Shown here piece after piece: positions 1 through 5,250 of a stretch of DNA of 10,668 nucleotides. Origin of the DNA: Clostridiales bacterium (GTDB lineage Bacteria; Bacillota; Clostridia; Oscillospirales; QAMX01); contig QAMX01000137.1 in the NCBI GenBank assembly GCA_003149835.1, forward strand, positions 14,994 to 25,661. Direction: 5' to 3'. Numbering within the stretch: position 1 is the first letter of the stretch; each line of letters opens with the position of its first letter. The notes beneath the pieces are model-generated. The model saw only the letters and a program-made list of their open reading frames with translations. It searched no databases and had not been told where the DNA came from. The position numbers and the translations under genes were made by a program.

Positions 1-2
1 CG

Positions 3-47
3 CCGCTCCCGCAAAAAGATTCTGCGGTTTCCGGCCGCGACTATTGA
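3..47 (+). CDS. possible 3' end of an upstream gene (partial)
   Basis: Frame 3 is open from the window edge to a TGA at 45-47 and encodes PLPQKDSAVSGRDY. The third codon positions are fairly GC-rich, as in the genes here. The stretch is too short to recognise, and frame 1 is also open as far as 78. The promoter -35 of the next gene overlaps this stop codon, which would fit tight packing. This is a weak call that depends on sequence left of the window. Confidence 0.25.
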   Translation, partial: PLPQKDSAVSGRDY

Positions 48-72
48 TAGATCCTGTCGAATATGGTACAAT
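44..72 (+). promoter_or_regulatory. sigma-A promoter of the 121-711 gene
   Basis: TTGATA at 44-49 and TACAAT at 67-72 are separated by exactly 17 bases. TGG directly before the -10 makes it an extended -10 promoter. Transcription would start near 79, leaving a leader of about 40 bases. Confidence 0.75.
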
Positions 73-120
73 AAATAAAAGACGCTTTTATGGGGAAATC
101 GGAGGTGCCGACAGGCGGTT

Positions 121-711
121 ATGTTTGACAAAATGAGGCGTTTGGAGTTGTGCATGCGCGAATGCGCCGCGACCTTCGGGTGGAGCCTGTCGGGGAACTG
201 TCTCGCGTGCAGCAAGGGCTATCTCTCGTTTCTGCTGCTGCCGACGATGGACGACGACAGAATCGATTATTCGCTTTCCTACCGCTATTCCTCGTTCGAC
301 CGCGTGTATCACGCGCTGACGAGCGCAAACCTTTACCCGGGCACCAAGGTCGCAGAGGGCAGTCAGCCCGTGGATTCATGGGGGCTGATGTCGGTCTCCA
401 CGGCGATGCGGACGCTGACGAGCCGGACGGACCGCTTCGCCGCCGCGCTCGCCGAAAAAATCATCAGCTTAGAGGACAACCTCGATTTTCTGCGCTATCT
501 GCACGCCAAAAGCGTGCGCGAGTTCGAGCCGCCGCTCGACTATTCCAGCGAGCTGATTTTTACCTGTCTGCTCAAAGGCGACTTTGACGCGGCCGTAAAA
601 ACGGCCGCCGCCGCCCGGAAAAACGGGGACAGCGGCGGCGAGCTGTATGCGAGCGTCGTGAGCTATGCCGGCCGGCACGGCGGTTCGGCCGACGGTCAGA
701 CGGCGTATTGA
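121..711 (+). CDS. unrecognised 196-residue protein
   Basis: I do not recognise the family. The product looks soluble, with no signal peptide or membrane segment. The N-terminal third has four cysteines (C11, C15, C27, C30) and an LSFLLLP stretch. The middle (about residues 90-130) looks helical (RFAALAEKIISLEDNLDFLRYLHAK). After a short helical segment the C-terminus turns Gly/Ala-rich. The gene has its own strong promoter at 44-72. The only clear Shine-Dalgarno, GGAGG at 101-105, is 15 bases before the ATG at 121, which is long, and no in-frame start lies closer. The last 16 bases overlap the convergent Nif3 gene. Codon use matches the neighbours, and promoter plus Shine-Dalgarno support a real gene. 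In many Bacillota trmK is the usual neighbour of nif3, but this protein does not resemble TrmK. Confidence 0.75.
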   Translation: MFDKMRRLELCMRECAATFGWSLSGNCLACSKGYLSFLLLPTMDDDRIDYSLSYRYSSFDRVYHALTSANLYPGTKVAEGSQPVDSWGLMSVSTAMRTLTSRTDRFAAALAEKIISLEDNLDFLRYLHAKSVREFEPPLDYSSELIFTCLLKGDFDAAVKTAAAARKNGDSGGELYASVVSYAGRHGGSADGQTAY

Positions 712-1460
712 AAGATCGGCCGGTCCGTTTCCGCGCGCTCAAAGGCGACGTCGGGGAACAGGCGGCCGAGCCGGGCGATCAGCGGGTCGAGGATCAGCCG
801 CTCGGTCTCGTAATGTCCGGCGTCGATCAGCGAGATGCCGAGCCGAAGCGCGTCCGCCGCGTGGTTGTGGCGAAAATCGCCGCTGATAAAGACATCCGCG
901 CCGCTTTTGACGGCGCATTCAAAGAAAGACGCTCCGCCGCCGCAGCAGACTGCGGCGGTTTTAATTTTTCTGCCCGAATCGACGAGCCTGACGCACGGCA
1001 GACCGGCGCAGTCCCTGACCCGCTCCGCCAATACCGACAGGGTGGACAGCGATTCGGGGCAGCGCGCCAACGCCGCGCAGCCGTCCGTTCCCTCGACGGC
1101 GGCGAGCTTTTCCAGCCCGATGGCGGCGAGATAGACGTCGTTGACGCCGCCGCCGGCCACGTCCAGGTTGGTGTGCGCGGCGAGCAGGGCGATCCCGTGC
1201 CGCGCCGCCTCATAGACGGGATCCTCGGCGGCGATCGACCGGACCGGCGCGTAGATGGCCGGATGGTGCGAGAGGATGAGGTCGACGCCCTTTGCGGCCG
1301 CCTCGCGGACGATGGCCCGCGTCACGTCGACGACGGCGAAGGCGCGGCGCACAGGCTGGCCGCGGCTGCCGAGCGTGACGCCGCAGTTGTCGGTCGGACG
1401 GGCTTTGTCAAACGGCGCGAAAGCGTCGATGGCGTCGTAGATATCTCCGACGGTCGTCAT
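696..1460 (-). CDS. Nif3-like dinuclear metal centre protein (YbgI/YqfO family, short form)
   Basis: A 254-residue member of the Nif3 family, widespread hexameric ring proteins with two metal ions per active site whose physiological role is still debated (often labelled GTP cyclohydrolase I type 2). The expected metal ligands are all visible: H65-H66 in LSHHPAIY, D100 in AHTNLD, and H216 and E220 in DAGHYETE. They fall almost exactly at the spacing of E. coli YbgI. The length is that of the short YbgI form, without the PII-like insert of longer Bacillus-type homologues. The start is set by AAAGGA (complement of 1469-1474), 8 bases before the ATG. The stop overlaps the end of the convergent 121-711 gene. 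It lies about 140 bases downstream of the propeller lipoprotein gene on the same strand and may be co-transcribed with it; I see no strong promoter between them. Confidence 0.93.
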   Translation of the reverse strand: MTTVGDIYDAIDAFAPFDKARPTDNCGVTLGSRGQPVRRAFAVVDVTRAIVREAAAKGVDLILSHHPAIYAPVRSIAAEDPVYEAARHGIALLAAHTNLDVAGGGVNDVYLAAIGLEKLAAVEGTDGCAALARCPESLSTLSVLAERVRDCAGLPCVRLVDSGRKIKTAAVCCGGGASFFECAVKSGADVFISGDFRHNHAADALRLGISLIDAGHYETERLILDPLIARLGRLFPDVAFERAETDRPIFQYAV

Positions 1461-1601
1461 ACAATCATTCCTTTCTATGTTTGGTTCATGCTTTAAAGCC
1501 GGCGGACAGCGGGAGACGGCGGGACAGAGCCATGAGCTTCCGAGCGGTTTCTCCCTGCCGGTCTGGACGGAGGGACAACACCGGCTTTGCGCAAAACGGC
1601 C
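1461..1601. other. intergenic stretch with weak inverted repeats
   Basis: This holds the Nif3 ribosome binding site (1469-1474), a TTTGCGCAAA palindrome (1586-1595) and a 6-bp inverted repeat (GCCGGT 1557-1562 with ACCGGC 1580-1585). Neither hairpin has a T-run, so I call no terminator. No convincing promoter is seen on the minus strand. Confidence 0.4.
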
Positions 1602-2831
1602 TCACTGGCCCGTCTCCGCGGCGAAGACGGTGGTATCGTAGACACAGAAGGCGTCGCGCAGGGTTTTCAGATAGACGCCGTCGGGCGCGGCGATGCCGTC
1701 AAAGAGCTTTGTCGCGCCCGAGCTGTTGGAGAGCGCGCGGCAAAGCGAGGCGGTTTCCCCGCCGGTATCCAGAAAATACAGCTCCAAGCCGTCGTGAAAA
1801 AACGACGGGTAGACGCAGCTTGTACCGGCTCCGCCGTGAATCAGGAGCGTTTTGTCGTTGGCGTAAACGAAGACGCCGTGCGAGGCCGTTTCCGTTTCGC
1901 CGAGGCCGTAGGCGGCCATGCTCCCGTCATAGGAGATGCAGACGCCGAGCAGCGGCGCATAGCCGCCGGGCAGATAGGTATAGGAGCGGGTCGCTAAGTC
2001 GAGGCGAAGCAGGCTTTCGTATTCGTCGGAGCTGCTTTTGTAAGCGCAGGCGAGCAGAAAACGGCCGTCGCCCGAGACGTGCAGCTCGCCGGAGGCGGTG
2101 ATCTCCGGCGTCCGGCCGTTGAGGTCGGACAGCGCGCCGTCGATCACGGAAAACGCATACAGCTCCTGCGTCTCGGCGTCCGGCGCGCCGACTGCGAGGT
2201 AACAGGTGCTCCCGTCAGGCGACCACGCGACGGGGCGCGGCACGCTTCCGGCCGGAAACTGGGCGGCCGGATAGACGTCCGGCGCGTCGGAGCCCGGCAC
2301 GGTGACGCACAGAGCCGTCAGGCGCGTCCGGCCCGCGTCGGCGAGGCAGACCGAATAGACCGCGCGGGAACCGTCGGGAGAAAAGGCCGCGGCGGCGATA
2401 AAGCCGTTTTCCGGCTGGGCGATCAGCTGCGCGGCCTCGCCGGCGGCGGGGTCGAACAGCGTCACGCCGTTGACGCGCGAGAGAAACGCGGCCTTGCCGC
2501 CGTAGTCGCACAGATAGTCGGCGTTGACGGCGGCGAGCATGTGCCGCCCGCCCGAGAGCGGCGCGCAAAACACGTCGCTGGCATTTTTATAGTAGACATA
2601 CTGCCCGTCCGCGGAAAAGACCGGCGCGGAGATCCGCCCGCCGGAGCACAAAAGCTCGATCTCGCCGGTATCAAAGCGGTAGAGCGTCAGCCCTTCCGCG
2701 CTGACGTAGGCGGCCATGCTCCCGCTTCCGCGCGGCGACTCGCCCGGAGAACAGGCGGGCAGAATGAGCAGCGCCGCGAGAAGGATAAGCGCGGCGAGCC
2801 GTTTGAATGCGGGTATCGTCGTGCCTTGCAT
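1602..2831 (-). CDS. lipoprotein with TolB/PD40-like beta-propeller repeats
   Basis: A 409-residue predicted lipoprotein. A basic start (FKR), a hydrophobic stretch at about residues 12-24 and the lipobox LPAC give a lipidated C27, so it should sit on the outer face of the membrane. The rest shows at least six spaced copies of the PD40 (WD40-like, TolB) motif: VFSADGQYVYY near 71, AFSPDGSRAVY near 149, AWSPDGSTCYL near 202, VSGDGRFLL near 252, ISYDGSMAAY near 299 and FFHDGLELYF near 344. This spacing fits a six-bladed propeller. Such domains usually bind proteins or ligands rather than catalyse, and the partner is unknown. The frame stays open upstream to 2939, but AAAGGAGGAG (complement of 2841-2850), 9 bases before the ATG at 2831, and the signal peptide fix the start. 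A repeat element lies directly upstream. Confidence 0.85.
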   Translation of the reverse strand: MQGTTIPAFKRLAALILLAALLILPACSPGESPRGSGSMAAYVSAEGLTLYRFDTGEIELLCSGGRISAPVFSADGQYVYYKNASDVFCAPLSGGRHMLAAVNADYLCDYGGKAAFLSRVNGVTLFDPAAGEAAQLIAQPENGFIAAAAFSPDGSRAVYSVCLADAGRTRLTALCVTVPGSDAPDVYPAAQFPAGSVPRPVAWSPDGSTCYLAVGAPDAETQELYAFSVIDGALSDLNGRTPEITASGELHVSGDGRFLLACAYKSSSDEYESLLRLDLATRSYTYLPGGYAPLLGVCISYDGSMAAYGLGETETASHGVFVYANDKTLLIHGGAGTSCVYPSFFHDGLELYFLDTGGETASLCRALSNSSGATKLFDGIAAPDGVYLKTLRDAFCVYDTTVFAAETGQ

Positions 2832-2873
2832 TCTGTCAGGCTCCTCCTTTCCAGAAGGTGTGAGAATAGATGC

Positions 2874-2891
2874 CGCAGGTGTACACCTGCG
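2874..2891. repeat. 18-bp perfect palindrome
   Basis: CGCAGGTGTACACCTGCG reads the same on both strands. It lies 43 bases upstream of the lipoprotein start, where a dimeric repressor could bind. Its right half also belongs to a partial copy of the interspersed repeat (ACCTGCGTGTCCGCCCGC at 2885-2902, identical to 3115-3132), so it may instead be repeat debris. Confidence 0.6.
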
Positions 2892-2919
2892 TGTCCGCCC
2901 GCGTTCTGACCGGAACGCC

Positions 2920-2959
2920 GAGGCGGGGCGGGCGCACACATAGGTGCGCCCCTACGGGC
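2920..2959 (-). repeat. palindromic interspersed repeat, left copy (inverted)
   Basis: On the minus strand this 40-mer contains GTAGGGGCGCAC, a 6-base loop CTATGT, then GTGCGCCCGC. The stem (2930-2937 with 2944-2951) is 8 perfect base pairs. It matches the 3101-3140 copy at 31 of 40 positions when inverted. Confidence 0.7.
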
Positions 2960-3106
2960 AGAACGGAACGTTTTGGGAATTTATGTGACGTTCCGGCCAT
3001 CCGAACGGGCAAAACGGAACGTTTTTGGATTCCGTGTAACGTTCCGGCCATCCGCATGGGTAAAATAAAACGTTTTTTGATTTTATATAACGTCCCGGTC
3101 GGCCGT
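2954..3106. repeat. three tandem 51-bp units with internal hairpins
   Basis: Units begin at 2954, 3005 and 3056. Units 1 and 2 agree at 43 of 51 positions by my count, and units 2 and 3 at about 36 of 51. Units 1 and 2 each hold a perfect inverted repeat: CGGAACGT (2964-2971) with ACGTTCCG (2988-2995), and in unit 2 a 9-bp version (CGGAACGTT with AACGTTCCG). Unit 3 has decayed to AACGTT with AACGT. The ends of the array overlap the two flanking 40-bp copies by about 6 bases each. Confidence 0.8.
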
Positions 3107-3140
3107 AGGGACGGACCTGCGTGTCCGCCCGCCCTGCGGC
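3101..3140 (+). repeat. palindromic interspersed repeat, right copy
   Basis: On the plus strand this contains GTAGGGACGGAC, a 6-base loop CTGCGT, then GTCCGCCCGC. It has the same architecture as the 2920-2959 copy in the opposite orientation. One stem pair is swapped between the copies (C-G on the left, G-C here), which keeps the pairing. It sits 2 bases beyond the stop codon of the GH-like gene, so its RNA hairpin could protect or end that transcript, although no T-run follows on the minus strand. Confidence 0.7.
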
Positions 3141-3142
3141 AT

Positions 3143-4918
3143 TTATTCCCAGCGCACGAGCGTCAGCGACGCGGGCTCGAGCGCCAGCTCAAACACGGTT
3201 TCGCCGCCGCCGCGCACCGGCGTATAAATATCGGGGAGCGCATGCGGCTCCGCAAGGTTAGTTTCGCCTCTGCGCACCGGCAGATACACGCGCCCCGTCC
3301 GCAGGTCGGTGAGCTTTTCAGCCCCGCCGCGCACATGCAGCGAGACGACCGAGCCGTGCGGCAGATAGGAACGCAGCGCCGCCGAGCAGCCGCGGCGCGG
3401 GAAGAAGGCGATCTTCGCCTGACCCTCGACGTAGGCGGGCAGGCCGGAGGACAGGTATTTGCGGAGATAGTTGAGCACGGGCGCGGGGATATCGTAAACA
3501 TCCGAATAGCTGTCGGGGATGTTGAGCACATAGGCGCGCCCTTCGGCATACATGCTGTACGCGAGCAGGACGTTGGGCGACCCGTCGCGCAGCTGCATGG
3601 CGAGGAAAACGCACTCGTTGGTGATCCAGTCGATGACGGGCAGAGAGATCGGGTGCGGCGCCTGATAATAGGCCGTATCGGCCGACCAGCCGTCGTCAAA
3701 GCCGCCGAATTCCGCGCCGCTCTGGCTGCGCGCGGTCACGCGCATCGCCGTGCAGTCGGAAATGCCGCGGTCCTGCAAAAGCGCAAGGCAGCCGGAGGTC
3801 ATGCAGACGTCGCCGCCGCGCTCCAAGTGCGCCTTGATTTTTGCGACGAGATCTTTGTCGCAGCAGGAGGCTGCGGTCAGCAGCACGAGGCCGCGCTCGG
3901 GAAACAGCGCCACGGGGTCGGCGGGGATGCCGCACATGCCGAGAAAATCAAACACATGGTCCTCCCCGCGCGAATGGAACGGGAGATAGACGGGAATTCC
4001 CGCCGGCGCGTCTAATTTTGCGGCCGGCGCATGGAACTTTTGCAGCCGCGCGCCGAGCGCGGCGACCGACTCCGCGGCGGGCGCGTTCTCGCCCGCGCAC
4101 AGCCCCCAGCAGAACAGCGTGATCTCCCGCGGAGCGGCGAGCAGGGTCAGCTCCGCCTGTTCCATGTAGATATCGGCGCTGCCCGCGCACTGGATGGGGT
4201 CGAACCAGCCGCCGCGGTTGTTATATGGCGGCAGGCTTTCCAGATAACGGATCAGCGAATAGGAGGTGTAGCGCGGGTTGCGGAACAGCGAATAGGTGGT
4301 GTGGCGCGTCTCCGTGCCGGCGTAGATCTCGTCGAACATCGGCGGCTGCGTCTCGGTGTTGTAGCCGAGCCATTGATACGACTCGTGCCATGTCGGGTAT
4401 TTCAGCGTCAGCTTGACGTTTGGATTGGCTGCGCGCGCCGGAGCGATCAGATGATTTTTTGAAAAATCCGTCATCAGCGCGGTGCGGAATTCCTGCCAGG
4501 TGCGGTCGCCCTTGGCGGCGCGGCAGCGCGGACAGGTGCAGTCGGTGGCGAACGAGTCGTCGACCATAATTTCATCGAATTCCGACGCGGCAAAGCCCAG
4601 CATCTCGTCGAACAGCGCCTCAACGGCCGGATCGGTAAAGCAGATCATGCGCCCGGTCGGCGAATAGCGCGCCGAGACGGGCATGAGCCCGGTCGCTACG
4701 CGCAGGCCGCGCGCCTTGAAAAAGTCGCGCGCGGTCAATAAAAGCGCCCTGTCCGTGCATTCGCCGCGGAAGAACTCGACGTAGACCTTCGTCACCGCGA
4801 GGTGCTTCTGCAAAAACGCCAGCTCGCGCTCGGCGCGGCCCGGCTCGGAAAAGACGCTCTCAATGTCGCCTCCGGTCATATAGACCGACAGCTCGAAGTT
4901 TTCGTATTTTAGATTCAT
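3143..4918 (-). CDS. uncharacterised glycoside-hydrolase-like TIM-barrel protein
   Basis: A 591-residue protein that I read as a glycoside-hydrolase-like fold of unassigned family; this is inference from sequence style. Residues 1-275 show barrel-like strands: VTKVYVEFF, GLRVATGLMP, FDEIMVDDSF, VKLTLKYPTW and MFDEIYAGTETR. The acids D120/D121, D196/E197 and E203 sit where barrel hydrolases keep catalytic acids, but I cannot assign them. C127, C129 and C132 (CTCPRC) may form a small metal site. Residues 305-395 resemble a Rossmann or GATase1-like domain (GLVLLTAASCCDKDLVAKIKAHLERGGDV), and residues 500-591 look beta-rich, ending in LTLVRW. There is no signal peptide, so it should act in the cytoplasm. 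The frame is open back to 5293, but GGAGG (complement of 4927-4931), 8 bases before the ATG at 4918, and the promoter at 4989-5017 fix the start. Confidence 0.7.
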   Translation of the reverse strand: MNLKYENFELSVYMTGGDIESVFSEPGRAERELAFLQKHLAVTKVYVEFFRGECTDRALLLTARDFFKARGLRVATGLMPVSARYSPTGRMICFTDPAVEALFDEMLGFAASEFDEIMVDDSFATDCTCPRCRAAKGDRTWQEFRTALMTDFSKNHLIAPARAANPNVKLTLKYPTWHESYQWLGYNTETQPPMFDEIYAGTETRHTTYSLFRNPRYTSYSLIRYLESLPPYNNRGGWFDPIQCAGSADIYMEQAELTLLAAPREITLFCWGLCAGENAPAAESVAALGARLQKFHAPAAKLDAPAGIPVYLPFHSRGEDHVFDFLGMCGIPADPVALFPERGLVLLTAASCCDKDLVAKIKAHLERGGDVCMTSGCLALLQDRGISDCTAMRVTARSQSGAEFGGFDDGWSADTAYYQAPHPISLPVIDWITNECVFLAMQLRDGSPNVLLAYSMYAEGRAYVLNIPDSYSDVYDIPAPVLNYLRKYLSSGLPAYVEGQAKIAFFPRRGCSAALRSYLPHGSVVSLHVRGGAEKLTDLRTGRVYLPVRRGETNLAEPHALPDIYTPVRGGGETVFELALEPASLTLVRWE

Positions 4919-4988
4919 ACGGGCAGCCTCCATCTGTTCTGAATACGCCTTTTCAGGGGTGCTGTTTTGCAATTTTTTTCCATATGCC

Positions 4989-5017
4989 ATCATACCATAA
5001 GAGAAACCGGTTGTCAA
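4989..5017 (-). promoter_or_regulatory. sigma-A promoter of the GH-like gene
   Basis: On the minus strand TTGACA (5012-5017) is followed after 17 bases by TATGAT (4989-4994), with TGG immediately before it (extended -10). Transcription would start near 4982, giving a leader of about 64 bases. The -35 is a perfect consensus. Confidence 0.85.
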
Positions 5018-5033
5018 CGGTTTTTCCCGGCGC

Positions 5034-5108
5034 CTGCGGCGGAGCCGCGGAAAAGCGGGACGAAGCGCCCGCCGCCTTTTCAGAGCGCGCCGGCGCGGGG
5101 CGTTTTTT
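5034..5108 (+). other. GC-rich inverted repeats ending in a T-run
   Basis: CTGCGGC/GCCGCGG (5034-5040 with 5044-5050) forms a tight hairpin. An imperfect stem, 5066-5076 with 5092-5102 (two internal mismatches), is followed by TTTTTT at 5103-5108, like an intrinsic terminator read on the plus strand. It also contains the 12-bp palindrome CGCGCCGGCGCG (5086-5097). There is no plus-strand gene upstream for it to end, so its role is unclear. Confidence 0.45.
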
Positions 5109-5149
5109 AGAATGATCTGTAAAATTTTCGGAATATCGGGAATTGTGAC

Positions 5150-5178
5150 TTGACAAACGGCGCGTTTTGATAGAAAAT
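5150..5178 (+). promoter_or_regulatory. probable sigma-A promoter of the S11 protein gene
   Basis: TTGACA at 5150-5155 is a perfect -35. At 17 bases the -10 is GAAAAT (5173-5178). A second option is TAGAAA (5171-5176) with a 15-base spacer and an extended TGA element. The exact -10 is uncertain. Confidence 0.6.
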
Positions 5179-5196
5179 ATAAGTAAGGGAAACGTC

Positions 5197-5220
5197 CTCT
5201 CCGCGGCGAAGCCGCGAGAG
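5197..5220 (+). repeat. hairpin in the leader of the S11 gene
   Basis: CTCT then CGCGGC (5202-5207), loop GAA, GCCGCG (5211-5216) then AGAG pair over 10 bp with one bulged C at 5201. No T-run follows, so it is not a terminator. It ends 17 bases before the ribosome binding site and could stabilise the mRNA. Confidence 0.5.
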
Positions 5221-5250
5221 CGGAAACGGACGGAAACAGGAGGATCGGAT

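Larger units (their letters stand above)
2832..3142. other. 311-base non-coding gap filled by repeats
   Basis: Between the two minus-strand genes there is no credible gene. From left to right it holds the lipoprotein ribosome binding site, an 18-bp perfect palindrome (2874-2891), a partial interspersed-repeat copy (2885-2902), a full copy (2920-2959), three 51-bp units (2954-3106) and a second, inverted full copy (3101-3140) that ends 2 bases before the stop codon of the GH-like gene. No clear promoter for the lipoprotein gene is seen. Confidence 0.75.
4919..5250. other. intergenic region with divergent promoters
   Basis: 332 bases without a gene. It holds the minus-strand promoter of the GH-like gene (4989-5017), a GC-rich core with several inverted repeats (5034-5108), the plus-strand promoter of the S11 gene (from 5150) and a leader hairpin (5197-5220). 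The two -35 boxes are about 130 bases apart and point away from each other. Confidence 0.75.

Noticed and set aside
708-1496. 262-residue plus-strand frame opposite Nif3
   Set aside because: The minus strand carries every Nif3 metal ligand at the right spacing; the plus frame is a low-complexity Arg/Asp-rich shadow.
2832-2939. N-terminal extension of the propeller lipoprotein to 2939
   Set aside because: It would place 36 Arg-rich residues encoded by repeat DNA before a clear lipoprotein signal peptide; the ribosome binding site at 2841-2850 supports the start at 2831.
2954-3106. CRISPR array or iteron-type origin
   Set aside because: Units are continuous 51-bp diverging repeats with internal hairpins, without unique spacers, and no replication gene is near.
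2870-4015. Long plus-strand open frame (381 residues) crossing the repeat element and the end of the GH-like gene
   Set aside because: It starts in repeats, where the 51-bp period merely keeps the frame open, and then runs antisense to a well-supported gene. It has no ribosome binding site and an Arg/Ala/Gly-rich product typical of GC-rich shadow frames.
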